A stretch of 64,000 nt of DNA from Aequitasia blattaphilus (GTDB lineage Bacteria > Bacillota > Clostridia > Lachnospirales > Lachnospiraceae), in the NCBI RefSeq assembly GCF_024721305.1, contig NZ_JAMXOD010000016.1, forward strand, positions 1 through 64,000, given 5' to 3'. The notes under the pieces are model-generated. The model was not told the origin of the DNA and made no database searches. It saw only the letters and a program-made list of their open reading frames with translations. A program made the translations under genes and the position numbers. Shown piece after piece: positions 40,999 through 51,930 of the stretch. Positions within the stretch are counted from its first letter, which is position 1. The number at the start of each line of letters is the position of its first letter.

Positions 40999-42333
40999 TT
41001 ATTTTCTTTCATTCCAAGTCTTAAATTGTTTCTTGAAAAAGAAAACGGATATTGAAATACTAAGAATCTCCGCAATAGGAACCGCCAGCCAGATTCCGTT
41101 TACTTCCCAAACGTAAGGTAAAAACAAAATACCCAGAGCAATGAAAACGAAGGTTCTCATCAGAGATAAAAACGCTGAAACCTTTCCATTTGACAGTGCT
41201 GTAAATAGAGAAGAAGCAAATATGTTGACTCCCTTAAAAAGAAGGGAGATTCCATATAAGCGGAAGCCATGAACTGCAAGCATGTAAACATCCGATCCCT
41301 CCGGAACAAATACACGAACCATTTGCCCTGTAAAAATCATTACAACAAAAAAACCAATTATAGAACTTGCAATCAGAAAAGCCATACTAATACGAAATAA
41401 CCGCTTTAGCATTGGCACATTATTTTCCCCGTAATTAAAACTGATAATTGGCGCAATCCCCGAAGAATATCCCAGATAAATAGCTGTAAGTATGAATTCC
41501 TCATAAAGAACGACCGTAATCGCTGCGATTCCGTCTTCTCCCAGATAACGGGCCATCATAATATTAAAAAGTAATGTGATAATAGCCCCTGCAAGATTTG
41601 TCACCATTTCAGAAGATCCGTTTGTAAAGGTTTCAAATAAAACTCTCTTGTTGCGTACCGGTTTTACAAAGTGGAGAACCTTTTTTTGAGAAACAGAAAA
41701 CCAAATCAGACCTGTGATTGCCGGTATCGTATACCCGATTCCCGTTGCCCATGCTACTCCTGCGACTCCCATATGAAACTTTGCAATAAACAAATAATCC
41801 AATACAATATTAGCCAATCCTCCAAGGATTGTTACTGCAAGTCCCAAATCTGGCTTACCTGCTGCCACAAAGAAACTTTGAAATACCATCTGAAGAACTG
41901 CAAAGACTGTAAAACCCAGAAGTACTGTGATGTATTCCACACAGAGCTGATACGTGGCATCATTTGCCCCAAGGAAGAGTAAAATTGGTTTCAAAAACAA
42001 AAGCCCGGCTACTGTAATCATAATACCAATCAGTACACCAACCATTACAATTCTTGTAAAATCCTGACACGCTTCTTTATGCTTTTTCTCACCCATTTTT
42101 CGTGCCACAACAGCACTGCCGCCAGTCCCTAACATGACCCCTACTGCAATTACGATGCTTACAATAGGAAATACAATATTAACTGCTGCAAGTGCTGTTG
42201 TTCCAATCAACCATGTCACAAACATTCCATCTACAATCATATAGAGAGATGTAAACACCATCATTATAATCGTTGGCAGTGAAAATTTGAGCAATGATAG
42301 AAAGCCATAATTTCTCCCTAATCTATTTTCCAT
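40999..42333 (-). CDS. MATE-family efflux pump
   Basis: A 444-residue sodium- or proton-driven exporter with 12 helices. Typical MATE features are the TSLYMIVDGMFVTWLIG opening, VMLGTGGSAVVARKMGE, AAGKPDLGLAVTILGGLANIVLDYLFI and the second-half counterpart GYSSGIAPIISFNYGE. It is first in a unit with EamA and ybaK. The substrate is not predictable. Confidence 0.88.
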   Translation of the reverse strand: MENRLGRNYGFLSLLKFSLPTIIMMVFTSLYMIVDGMFVTWLIGTTALAAVNIVFPIVSIVIAVGVMLGTGGSAVVARKMGEKKHKEACQDFTRIVMVGVLIGIMITVAGLLFLKPILLFLGANDATYQLCVEYITVLLGFTVFAVLQMVFQSFFVAAGKPDLGLAVTILGGLANIVLDYLFIAKFHMGVAGVAWATGIGYTIPAITGLIWFSVSQKKVLHFVKPVRNKRVLFETFTNGSSEMVTNLAGAIITLLFNIMMARYLGEDGIAAITVVLYEEFILTAIYLGYSSGIAPIISFNYGENNVPMLKRLFRISMAFLIASSIIGFFVVMIFTGQMVRVFVPEGSDVYMLAVHGFRLYGISLLFKGVNIFASSLFTALSNGKVSAFLSLMRTFVFIALGILFLPYVWEVNGIWLAVPIAEILSISISVFFFKKQFKTWNERK

Positions 42334-42407
42334 TTCAAGACACTCCTTTAATTCTTATACTCAACGAAACATAATATCCTATATTGCTTCAATGAGTCAA
42401 GGAATTT

Positions 42408-44020
42408 CTACTGAAGTCCCATCATTCTGGAAACGGTCTTCATCGACAAACGGTAGATTATCATTTGATAGAGTGCAATCATGACGGCAATACCAATGAA
42501 TAAAGGAATCTGCCTTACTTCACCTGTTGTTATGATTCGGTCATTCATATAGAAAATCAAAAACTGAAACAAGGTCATAATCGTAATCCCCACAATTGTA
42601 GGTAGCACATAGACTTTTCGAATCATCTTCCCTAAAAGTTTCTTCAGATATTGATTGTCTGCACCTAATTTCCGAATGTCCATAAACACCTGCTGGTTTG
42701 TAATGCCTACGCTCTGACTTCTCGTATAGGAAATGATTCCCACTGCTGCCAGACAGATAACCGCTACATAAAGAAAAAGAAGGTAAAATATTGCAAACCG
42801 CAGTGCAAGATTCCCCTGCATAAGAGATATGAGAACCGGCTCGTATTTCCAGTCTACATCCATTGCTGAATTGTCCGGATTATAGACAGCCTTATAGTCT
42901 TCCGGATTATCACCTTTTCTTTTGATGGAATTAAAATCATAAATTCCCATTACATCCATCTCTTCTGACATACGAAGTGCAAACTCTTTGTATAGTTTTG
43001 TGCCAAATGCGATTTCGTCATCACTTTTTCCTTCTGTATTAAAGAGTACCTGACATACTATTTTATTCGGGGTAAGTCCTGTTCTCAGCCTCTCATAATC
43101 CTGGTCATTTATCACGTATCTTGCATCTGAATCAAACCCATATCCCGTTGTTAAAACACGGCTCTTTGCAATTCCCTTATAGGACATCGGAAGATAATCC
43201 TCCTCTGATGAGCAGTAGAGATAATCCATATTGTCAAAGCGGTTATAAAGATTTTCGGTTGCATCAGGTGTATGAATCAGGTAATAGCTTCCCTCTTCCA
43301 CTACTAACTTTTCCCCTGTTAATGCTTCATAAGAACCTGCGCTGATGCATTCATATTCTATAAAATCCTTATAATATTCTTCTATCAGGTTATTGTCCTC
43401 ATCAAAGTCTTCCCGCTCTGTTCCGCTTCCGGTTACTTTAATCAGTTCCCCTTCCCTGTAGTCTGTTATCGTAACATTATTTTCTTTTGCAAGCTTTTTT
43501 GCATCCTCCTGTGATATCTCGTCCGCATCCATCAGATAGTGGTAAGAATACTCTGCCTCATACTTATTTAATGTATCTCCTGCACCCAATAGATTAACCG
43601 GCGTATAGAACACTGCAAATAATCCGGCTGCTAAAAGAAGTGTGATGACCATCATATTCTTTACAATAGATGCACCCTGAAATTTCAACATTCCATAGGA
43701 AATCAGATTGTTGTAATACTTCTGGGGACCCCTCCCTCTTCGATGACATGCAACGGAATAAACCATAATATGATACAGACCGATTAACACAAGTGCATAG
43801 AATAAATTCGTCCATCCTCCAAGACTATGATGAAATACATTCATAGATATACTTGGGATAATCATCCCTCCTAAAACACCAACCAAAATTGACACAAATC
43901 CAATTATCAGGTATCTGGGCGTTACCATCTTTTTCAAAGGTTCCTGCTTTCTCTGTTCATTTATAATATCCATGATATTACTGCGACGCATAAAACGTTT
44001 TGCTAAAAGCATTATTGCGT
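42408..44020 (-). pseudogene. FtsX-like ABC permease, 5' half missing
   Basis: About 535 residues that match the central and C-terminal part of a BceB/YxdM-like FtsX permease: helices at about 38-60, 75-95 and 125-145, a large extracellular domain (about 155-410), then three final helices. Complete members begin with a helix and about 250 more residues; here the readable part starts at LLAKRFMRRSNIMDI, an internal motif. Upstream the frame turns polar and hits a stop. The likely break is at about 44015-44025, where the truncated kinase gene begins on the other strand. No partner ATPase is nearby, so it is probably non-functional. Confidence 0.65.
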
Positions 44021-45207
44021 ACAAACAAAGGGTTACAGATTCTTGCTTATATTTTTGTTTTCTTTGCTACAAATTCCATGATTTATGCAGGAGATGTGAT
44101 AAATATCTTCGGATCTCTTCTGGCATTTTTCATTTACGTGATGTGCTTTTTTTCGGATTCTCTTTTAAAGAAGCTCTCTGTAGTCATTGTCCTTCACCCG
44201 GCTATTATATCCACCAACTTTCTTTTTTATGACTTCGGATTAAGCATCTACTTGGCTCATCAGGATATGTCTGTGCTGAATCAAAATATTATGCGTGCTT
44301 TTTTCCTTCTCCTTCAGTGTTTACTTTGGTTTATTATTTTTAAATTATCCGGCAAATGGAACTGGGAAATCCAGAATCTCACTCCTAAGATGTGGTTAAT
44401 CATTGATCTTCTCAGTCTTTCTTCTTTTGTAGGAATTCTGACAATACTTTCGATTACTCCTGTCCGAAAAAGCTATCTTTCATACCCCGGGGTTCTGGCC
44501 TGTCTTTTAACCAGTGTTGGAAGTCTCTATCTGACTGCCTATATTTCAAAATCCATAAAGGCAGAAGAGGAAAAGAAAAACCTGATGTATCAGCAATCCT
44601 ATTACCTGGAGCTGGAACAAAATCAAAGGAGCATCCGGAAGCTTCGTCATGATATGAACAATCATCTAAACGTAATTGGTTCTTTTATCAGGGACAGAAA
44701 TCTTGAGGATGCATCTGCCTATTTTTCCCAGTTATCTGACACTCTTGAAGGGGTAAACCAAGGCAATAAAGTTTTTTGTAACAACAGTATTTTAAATGCT
44801 CTTCTAAATGCCAAATATGCTCTTGCCCTGGAAAAGGAAATTGATACCTTTGTCAACATCTCCATCGACGGACTGATTGGAATTGATGACATAAGTCTTT
44901 GTTCTCTTTTTGCCAACACCTTAGACAATGCCATTGAAGCAAATCAGCAGATTGAAGACAGAAAAAAGCGGACCCTCTCTTTAAAGGCCGCTATGATAAA
45001 GGGAATTTCAGTTTTCAATTATCCAATGCAAAAGCAAATGACATATTAACGAAGAATAACCGTTTTCTTACCACAAAAAAAGATAAGACGTCTCATGGAA
45101 TTGGTCTTGAAAATATAAAAGAGATTGTGAATAAATACAATGGAAATTTAGATATTACACACACGGAGACTGATTTTACCATTACTATTTTTATCGGAAA
45201 TCTTTAG
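44000..45207 (+). pseudogene. GHKL (AgrC-like) sensor kinase, frameshifted
   Basis: N-terminal part: about six helices (residues about 12-190), then LRHDMNNHLNVIGSFI, the phospho-His segment of AgrC/CitS-like GHKL kinases, and the N-box NTLDNAIEA. At 45001-45003 the frame is lost: the original frame ends at 45049 in unrelated sequence, while another frame from GGG at 45001 gives the expected end, FSFQLSNAKAN, SHGIGLENIKEIV and an ITIFIGNL tail to the stop at 45205-45207. One missing G explains it. The 5' end abuts the broken FtsX gene and may also be short. No response regulator is beside it. Confidence 0.75.
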
Positions 45208-45212
45208 CATAA

Positions 45213-46109
45213 TTAATATAAATTTTCCTTATACTTACCATCAATTACGTCTTTAATATATTGACCATATTGGTTCTTTTTGAGTACTTCATATTCTTTT
45301 AGCAGTTCATCCTTATCAATCCAACCGTTTAAATATGCAATCTCTTCAATACATGCAATCTTTCTGTGCTGATGTTCTTCTATCGTTTTCACAAAGTTAG
45401 TAGCTTCTGCCAGACTTTCATGGGTTCCGGTATCAAGCCATGTAAATCCCTGTCCAAGGAGTTCTACATTTAAATCTCCTTCTTCCAGAAAAATCCGGTT
45501 AATATCCGTGATTTCCAGTTCGCCTCTTGGTCCGGGTTTTAGATTCTTCGCATATTCAACCACCCGGTTATCATAAAAGTATAGTCCCGTTACACAGTAA
45601 TTACTCTTAGGTTTCTCCGGCTTTTCTTCGATTGAAATTGCTTTTCCGTGATTGTCAAACTCTACAATTCCGAAACGCTCCGGATCATCCACATAGTAAC
45701 CAAATACAGTTGCTTTTTTTAATTCTTCTGCATTCTTACATGCTTGTGCAAGACGTTTCTTTAGGCCATGTCCTGCGAAAATATTATCTCCTAAAACCAT
45801 TGCTACCGAATCTGTACCAATAAAATCTGCACCTATGACGAATGCCTGTGCCAGACCATCCGGACTTGGCTGCACTGCGTATTCAAGCTGGATGCCAAAC
45901 TGATGTCCGTCTCCCAGAAGTTCTTCAAACCTTGGCAAGTCCTGAGGTGTTGAAATAATCAAAATCTCACGAATACCTGCATTCATCAGAACAGATAAGG
46001 GATAATAAATCATTGGTTTATCGTATATCGGTAATAATTGCTTGGACGTTACCATGGTAAGGGGATACAAACGTGTCCCACTTCCTCCTGCCAAAATAAT
46101 ACCTTTCAT
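45213..46109 (-). CDS. rmlA: glucose-1-phosphate thymidylyltransferase
   Basis: A 298-residue nucleotidyltransferase that joins dTTP and glucose 1-phosphate to give dTDP-glucose, the first step to dTDP-L-rhamnose. The signature [16 protein letters not shown] opens the protein, with [28 protein letters not shown] and the [20 protein letters not shown] block. Length and order match RmlA/RfbA. RmlB, C and D are not in the window. It has its own promoter inside the end of the upstream GH36 gene, so it is a separate unit. Confidence 0.95.
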   Translation of the reverse strand: MKGIILAGGSGTRLYPLTMVTSKQLLPIYDKPMIYYPLSVLMNAGIREILIISTPQDLPRFEELLGDGHQFGIQLEYAVQPSPDGLAQAFVIGADFIGTDSVAMVLGDNIFAGHGLKKRLAQACKNAEELKKATVFGYYVDDPERFGIVEFDNHGKAISIEEKPEKPKSNYCVTGLYFYDNRVVEYAKNLKPGPRGELEITDINRIFLEEGDLNVELLGQGFTWLDTGTHESLAEATNFVKTIEEHQHRKIACIEEIAYLNGWIDKDELLKEYEVLKKNQYGQYIKDVIDGKYKENLY

Positions 46110-46143
46110 TTTCGTAATCCTTCTACGTCTTTAACTTCAGAGG

Positions 46144-46172
46144 ATTATACTACTTGATTGGGTTTTATTCAA
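46144..46172 (-). promoter_or_regulatory. rmlA: rmlA promoter
   Basis: TTGAAT (complement 46167-46172), 17-bp spacer, perfect TATAAT (complement 46144-46149). The -35 overlaps the last codons of the GH36 gene. Confidence 0.75.
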
Positions 46173-48360
46173 GGCAAGGTGAAATTCGTTTAAAGTAGAA
46201 TCTTTTTGTTGCATAGTCTCCAAAGAGATTCGGATCAATATAAAACCCAAGATTCATCAATTCATCTCCTGCTGCCGTCATCTCCTCTGATTCATATATC
46301 CACTCCTCTTTTAAGCCAGACAGTTGGAGATGAACGAGAGGATAGGATGCCTCTGCAAGAACACGATAATAAAACACCATGGCTTCACTTTGATCTTCTG
46401 CTACAAACATCCATGCCACATCGTTTTCTTCAAAAGGACTTCTAAGGCGGATAAATCGGCCAAACTGCATTAATCTCCTGTGCTCTTTGTAAAAAGCAAC
46501 TTGTTCTTTTATTTCTTTCTTCTCTTCTTCCTTTAACTGGGTGATGTCCAATTCATATCCGAACACTCCTGCCATCGCTGCATTTCCCCGAATGTCCATA
46601 CTGGTATTGCGCCCAGTCTGATGGTTCGGAACTGCTGAAACGTGTGCTCCCATGGAAGAAATCGGATAAATCATGCTGGTTCCGTACTGAATCTTCAGGC
46701 GCGCAATCGCATCTGTATTATCACTGGTCCAGGTCTGAGGCATATAATAAAGCATACCTGCATCAAAGCGGCCGCCACCACCGGAGCAGCTCTCAAACAG
46801 TATGTTGGGGAATTCTTCAACTAAGTTTTCTAAAAACTCATAAAGTCCCAGAATATATCGGTGAAATACCTCACCTTGCTGATCCGAAGGAAGAATTGCA
46901 GAGTAGACATCCGTCATGTTTCGATTAAGATCCCACTTTATATAATCAATCTCGACTTCATTTAGTAGCTCTTTCATCTGTCGATAGATATTCTCCCGCA
47001 CATCTTTTCTGGAGAAGTCAAGGACATACTGACTTCTGCTAGGTGAGCGTTCTCTTCCCGGAACGGACAATGCCCAATCCGGATGTTGACGAAATAGATT
47101 GCTATCCTCTGAAATCATCTCCGGTTCATACCAGATTCCAAATTTCATTCCCCTGCTATGTACCTGATTAGCCAGCTGACTCAATCCATTTTTAATCTTT
47201 CCCCGGTTTTCGAACCAATCGCCCAGAGAAGAGTCATCATTTTCCCGCTTTCCAAACCATCCGTCATCCAGGACAAACATCTCAATCCCTAAGTCTTTCG
47301 CTTCATCAATAATATTCAAAAGCTTCTCTTCGTCAAAGTCAAAATAAGTAGCTTCCCAGTTGTTGATAAGGGTCGGACGTTCTTTCCCTTTGAAATCACC
47401 CCGAATCAGATGATAATTAAAAAAGTCATGAGTGACCGCTGATAACTTGTTTAATCCGGAGGAGCTGTAGCTTAATACGACTTCCGGTGTTTGGAACATT
47501 TCATTTGGATTTAACTGCCAGTCAAAGTTAAAGGAATTAATCCCCATTATAATCCTTGTTTGTTTATAAGGATCTTTTTGTATCACCATTTCATGGTTTC
47601 CACTGTAAATCAGACAAAAGCTAAAGGCTTCCCCTTGAAACTCTGTAGTTTGTGGCTGGGCTAGTATCAGACACGGGTTTTGCTGATGGCTACTGGATCC
47701 ACGCTTACTATCCAATACCTTTGTGCCATACTCTATTTTTTCTCGGACGATTTGACACTCTCTTCCCCACGTTCCATTCAAATGAAGGAGGTCTAAATCT
47801 TGATTTGGAAAATCAATAGACTGGCTGGCAAGTTTTTTAATCTTTGTCTTCGTCTCGCCATTGTTTATGATTCTGGCCGATTTCGTAAGCGCAGCGTATT
47901 CCTGGAAAATCGTATAAGACAGTTCCAGCAACAGACCTTTTTCTTTGTCCTCTAATTGAATCACAAGTGTCTCAGCTTCTTCCTCGTTTCCATACGTAGC
48001 AGGCAAACCGAAAAGTTTTTCCTTTCCTTTTTGGATTCTGTGACTCTTATAACGAAAATCCGTAATTGTACTTCCATCACCATGCTTTAGGTTATATGCC
48101 GATTCTCTGAAATCACCAAATCCATTTCCCGGATACTCCATCATTAATGTATCCAGAGAAAACAATCGGTCTTTCGCATTTGGCAGATTAGGTGAAAAGG
48201 AGCGATCCATGCGGGGATATTTGAAATTTCCGCTATAATCATTTACTTTTTTTCCAAAATATAAATGAGCAAGATACCCCCCTTCTTCTATCTCCATTAT
48301 ATAACTGATGTATTTATTACTAATGTGAAAAACTTGCGTTTCCGGTTTAAACAGAATCAT
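46165..48360 (-). CDS. GH36 alpha-galactosidase
   Basis: A 731-residue cytoplasmic alpha-galactosidase of the AgaA/RafA type. It has the N-terminal beta-supersandwich domain, the barrel with FVLDDGWFGKRENDDSSLGDW, the nucleophile Asp in DYIKWDLNRNMT, the CSGGGGRFD loop and the acid/base Asp in WTSDNTDA. It removes alpha-1,6-galactose from raffinose-family or galactomannan fragments. It is the last gene of the GH127-AKR-GH13-AKR-GH36 operon, 43 bases after the reductase. Confidence 0.93.
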   Translation of the reverse strand: MILFKPETQVFHISNKYISYIMEIEEGGYLAHLYFGKKVNDYSGNFKYPRMDRSFSPNLPNAKDRLFSLDTLMMEYPGNGFGDFRESAYNLKHGDGSTITDFRYKSHRIQKGKEKLFGLPATYGNEEEAETLVIQLEDKEKGLLLELSYTIFQEYAALTKSARIINNGETKTKIKKLASQSIDFPNQDLDLLHLNGTWGRECQIVREKIEYGTKVLDSKRGSSSHQQNPCLILAQPQTTEFQGEAFSFCLIYSGNHEMVIQKDPYKQTRIIMGINSFNFDWQLNPNEMFQTPEVVLSYSSSGLNKLSAVTHDFFNYHLIRGDFKGKERPTLINNWEATYFDFDEEKLLNIIDEAKDLGIEMFVLDDGWFGKRENDDSSLGDWFENRGKIKNGLSQLANQVHSRGMKFGIWYEPEMISEDSNLFRQHPDWALSVPGRERSPSRSQYVLDFSRKDVRENIYRQMKELLNEVEIDYIKWDLNRNMTDVYSAILPSDQQGEVFHRYILGLYEFLENLVEEFPNILFESCSGGGGRFDAGMLYYMPQTWTSDNTDAIARLKIQYGTSMIYPISSMGAHVSAVPNHQTGRNTSMDIRGNAAMAGVFGYELDITQLKEEEKKEIKEQVAFYKEHRRLMQFGRFIRLRSPFEENDVAWMFVAEDQSEAMVFYYRVLAEASYPLVHLQLSGLKEEWIYESEEMTAAGDELMNLGFYIDPNLFGDYATKRFYFKRISPCLE

Positions 48361-48403
48361 AAAATCTTTTCTCCCTTTTATTTTTTATATATTCCATATC
48401 GCC

Positions 48404-49324
48404 TTAGGGCAGAATATTTCCTGCAGCCACGTATAGTTCATACCAGTCTTCTCTTGACATCTGGATTTCGGTAGCCTTACAAATATCTGTAAACCGCTTC
48501 TGTGTCATTGTTCCCGAAATCACCTGCATATTTGCCGGATGTCTTAAAAGCCATGCAACTGCAATTGTTGTGTTTGTTACATCATATTTTTGAGCCATCT
48601 CATCTATCTTCTGATTCAATACAGGGAATTTATCACTTCCAAGGAATGGACCTTCAATAGAACCATACTGGAATGGTGACCATGCTTGTATGGTCATGTC
48701 GTGCAGGCGGGAATAATCTAAGATACTGCCATCTCTACAGATTGCCCGATCCGTTAACATGTTCATTTCTACCCCGTTGCTAATCATTCCGGAATGCGCA
48801 AGACTCACCTGTAACTGGTTTGCTACAAGCGGTTGTCTTACGAACTTCTTTAATAACTCGATTTGCATCGGATTTTGATTCGATACTCCAAAATACTTTA
48901 CTTTTCCTGATTCGTACAACTCATCAAAGGCTTCCGCTACCTCTTCCGGTTCTACTAAGGCATCCGGTCTGTGAAGAAGAAGCACATCGAGATACTCTGT
49001 GTTTAGTCTTTTTAATGATCCTTCTACTGACTTTAGGATGTGTTTTTTCGAGAAGTCATGCATCACACCAGGTACAATTCCACATTTTGACTGCAGGATT
49101 AAGTCTTCTCTTTTAATATCCGTAAGTGCCAATGCTTTTTGAAATGTACTTTCACATTCCCCTGCATCATAAATATCTGCATGATCAAAGTAATTCACCT
49201 GATTTTCTACTGCTAATTCAATTAGCTTTGCTGCTTCATTTACCTCAATACTATTGATTCTCATGCATCCTACTGTAATTGCAGATACCTGCATTCCTGT
49301 TTTTCCCAACTCAACAAATTTCAT
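48404..49324 (-). CDS. aldo/keto reductase (YdhF-like)
   Basis: A 306-residue NAD(P)H-dependent reductase with the AKR tetrad: Asp and Tyr in YFDHADIYDAGE, Lys in LILQSKCGI and His in VLLLHRPDALV. The ADIYDAGECE and YFGVSNQNPMQIELL segments are typical of the YdhF group. Substrate unknown; the operon context suggests a sugar or sugar-derived carbonyl. It is 14 bases after the GH13 gene and does not resemble the second reductase closely. Confidence 0.88.
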   Translation of the reverse strand: MKFVELGKTGMQVSAITVGCMRINSIEVNEAAKLIELAVENQVNYFDHADIYDAGECESTFQKALALTDIKREDLILQSKCGIVPGVMHDFSKKHILKSVEGSLKRLNTEYLDVLLLHRPDALVEPEEVAEAFDELYESGKVKYFGVSNQNPMQIELLKKFVRQPLVANQLQVSLAHSGMISNGVEMNMLTDRAICRDGSILDYSRLHDMTIQAWSPFQYGSIEGPFLGSDKFPVLNQKIDEMAQKYDVTNTTIAVAWLLRHPANMQVISGTMTQKRFTDICKATEIQMSREDWYELYVAAGNILP

Positions 49325-49338
49325 TTTTCTCTTTCCTC

Positions 49339-50982
49339 CTAAATGTTCTTTTCATACAATACAGCTCTCGCTTCATAAGGCTTTAAAATACCCTTTTTGT
49401 GTGTCTTGTAATTTGATATTAATCGTTTTCCGCCTGCTCTCTCCTCAAATAAGCCGCATTTCGTTTCATGCTCGGTAAAATTACATACCACAATCAGTTC
49501 CTGATCACCGGATACGCGTTTATATGCATAGATATCCTTACGGGATTCTAATAAGGGTTCAAATACACCATGCACAATAATCGGATGTTTTTTACGAAGA
49601 GCAATCAACTCCTTGTAGTAATAAAAGATACTGTCTTTTTCTTTCAGTGCATCTTTGGCATTAATCCCAAGGTAGTTCGGATTTACGGAAATCCAAGGGG
49701 TTCCTGTGGTAAATCCGGCATGTTTGGTCTTATCCCATTGCATTGGTGTTCTGGCATTATCCCTACCGATGGTTTTAATGCAATTCATCATGTCTTCTTC
49801 GGTAATCAGACCGTTCTCTATGTATTCTCTATATGCGTTTATAGTCTCAATATCTTTGTAGTCTTCGATGTGATCGAAGTATGCATTCGTCATTCCCAGC
49901 TCTTCTCCTTGATAGATATAAGGAGTACCCTTCATCATGTGAATACAGGTTGCAAGCATTTTAGCAGAAACCACACGGTACATAGGACTGTCATTCCCGT
50001 ATCTTGAGACTGCCCTTGGGCGATCATGATTGTCAAGATAAAGACTATTCCATGCCTTACCCTCCAGCTCAAGCTGCCACTTATTTAGGCAAGAGCGTAA
50101 CTCCGGTAGAGGGATTGGCTTATCGGTCCATTTCCCGATAATCTTCTCTCCGATTTCCTCTACGTGCTCAAACTGGAACACCATGTTGAGTTCATTCGTA
50201 TCTTCTCCTGCATACTTTTTCGCCTCTTCTATAGTTGTTCCAATTGCTTCACCGACTGTCATAATGTCATACTTCGATAAGACCTTCTCATTCATTTCCT
50301 TTAGAAACTCATGTACTCTTGGTCCGTTGCAGACGAAGGGCTGATGATCACCATAAAGTCCGTTTAATTCTCCGTCCGGGAAGTTTTGATCCTTTGATAT
50401 CATGCTGATGACATCCATTCGAAAGCCATCAATTCCTTTGTCCAACCACCAAGTCATCATCTCATAAATTTCATTTCGCAACGCTTCATTTTCCCAGTTT
50501 AAATCTGGCTGTTTTGGTGAGAAACAGTGAAGATAATACTGATCCATCTTTTCATCATACGACCATGCAGGTCCGCCGAAATTCGATCCCCAATTATTTG
50601 GTTCTTTTCCATCCTTTGCATCTTTCCATATATAATACTCCGGGTGTTCCTTAAACCATTTATGTTCATCTGATGTGTGATTTACCACCAAATCCATAAC
50701 GATTTTTATATCTCTTTTATGGGCTTCTAAAAGCATGCGGTCAAACTCTTCCATCGTTCCGTATTCTTTGTAAATCTTTTGGTAATCTGATATATCATAA
50801 CCGTTATCATCCTGTGGTGATTCATATACGGGAGAAAGCCAGATGACGTCGATTCCAAGTTCTTTTAAATAATCTAAGTGCTCTGTAATTCCCACAATAT
50901 CTCCGATACCGTCTCCATTACTGTCTGCAAAACTTTTAGGATAGATTTGATAGACCACGCTTTCTTTCCACCATTGTTTCAT
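49339..50982 (-). CDS. GH13 alpha-glucosidase (oligo-1,6-glucosidase type)
   Basis: A 547-residue cytoplasmic GH13 enzyme of the MalL/DexB subgroup. Conserved regions are WKESVVYQIYPKSFADSNGDG, VVNHTSDEHKWF, the nucleophile Asp in GFRMDVI, the acid/base Glu in TVGEAIG, and NHDRPR. It should release glucose from alpha-1,6- or alpha-1,4-linked ends of isomalto- or malto-oligosaccharides. The active site is complete. Its ATG follows the reductase stop directly at 50983. Confidence 0.93.
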   Translation of the reverse strand: MKQWWKESVVYQIYPKSFADSNGDGIGDIVGITEHLDYLKELGIDVIWLSPVYESPQDDNGYDISDYQKIYKEYGTMEEFDRMLLEAHKRDIKIVMDLVVNHTSDEHKWFKEHPEYYIWKDAKDGKEPNNWGSNFGGPAWSYDEKMDQYYLHCFSPKQPDLNWENEALRNEIYEMMTWWLDKGIDGFRMDVISMISKDQNFPDGELNGLYGDHQPFVCNGPRVHEFLKEMNEKVLSKYDIMTVGEAIGTTIEEAKKYAGEDTNELNMVFQFEHVEEIGEKIIGKWTDKPIPLPELRSCLNKWQLELEGKAWNSLYLDNHDRPRAVSRYGNDSPMYRVVSAKMLATCIHMMKGTPYIYQGEELGMTNAYFDHIEDYKDIETINAYREYIENGLITEEDMMNCIKTIGRDNARTPMQWDKTKHAGFTTGTPWISVNPNYLGINAKDALKEKDSIFYYYKELIALRKKHPIIVHGVFEPLLESRKDIYAYKRVSGDQELIVVCNFTEHETKCGLFEERAGGKRLISNYKTHKKGILKPYEARAVLYEKNI

Positions 50983-51930
50983 CTAAAATTCCTCCTTTGG
51001 CATTTCAATTTCACTGGCACGGATAAAATCCGGTAATTGTTCCAGCTTCGAAACCGAGACAATGGGAAATACTTGAAAAGGTTGATTTAAAAGCCATGCA
51101 ATGGAAAGACTAAACACGGATTCATTCTTCTCTTTTGAAAGTTCCTTTAGTTTCTTGAAGTTTTCATCATTTATCTCATTATCGTAAGCATCTCTTAATT
51201 TTTCTGTCATGGCTATTCCTTTATCCCGCTTTTGGAAATATCCGTTTCCACTGGAAGAATAGGGAATGATCGGCATCTTACTTTCCTTGTGCCACTGGTA
51301 GTAATCTTCATTCATAAGTACCAGACTTTTATCACTATTTAAATTACTCCCCGGATTTACTTTTGCCATGCTCCATTGATTGGACACTGCCGAGAATCCT
51401 TGTATCCCTTTTTCTTTTGCATATGCTTTTGCTTCCTTCATTCTTTCAAGGGAATAATTAGACGCTCCATAATAACGGATTTTTCCTTTTGACTTCAAAT
51501 CTTCCATAATATCTATAATTTCGCCAATCGGTTTATTTTCGTCATCACGATGAAGCCAGTAAAAGTCGATATGGTCTAATCCAAGGGATGTCAGGCTTTC
51601 TTCCAAATCTTCCAGAATGCCTTTCTTATTTACTCTGGAAATACCAGGGGCATTAAAATCGTAATGTCCGCCTTTTGTTGCAATCACAACTTTATGGTAG
51701 GCATTTCTTTCTTTCAGCCATTTCCCAATGTATTGTTCACTGCAATTTGACAGCCCCGGCACCCATTTGCAATATACGTTTGCTGTATCAATAAAGTTTC
51801 CTCCTGCCAAGACAAAGGCGTCCAAAACAGCAAAGCTCTCCTCTTCTGAAAGTTTTTCTCCAAAGTTTCCGGTGCCATAGCAAACATTGCTTAGTTCTAA
51901 ATCTGTGTTTTGCAGTATAACTCTTTTCAT
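50983..51930 (-). CDS. aldo/keto reductase
   Basis: A 315-residue AKR with the tetrad Asp/Tyr in NFIDTANVYCKW, Lys in VIATKGGHYD and His in FYWLHRDDE. It belongs to the group annotated as YajO/IolS-like reductases. The GTG-rich upstream reading is less likely; ATG at 51930 shares ATGA with the GH127 stop and has AGGAG upstream. Function in this operon is unknown; it may reduce or oxidise a sugar made by the glycosidases. Confidence 0.87.
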   Translation of the reverse strand: MKRVILQNTDLELSNVCYGTGNFGEKLSEEESFAVLDAFVLAGGNFIDTANVYCKWVPGLSNCSEQYIGKWLKERNAYHKVVIATKGGHYDFNAPGISRVNKKGILEDLEESLTSLGLDHIDFYWLHRDDENKPIGEIIDIMEDLKSKGKIRYYGASNYSLERMKEAKAYAKEKGIQGFSAVSNQWSMAKVNPGSNLNSDKSLVLMNEDYYQWHKESKMPIIPYSSSGNGYFQKRDKGIAMTEKLRDAYDNEINDENFKKLKELSKEKNESVFSLSIAWLLNQPFQVFPIVSVSKLEQLPDFIRASEIEMPKEEF

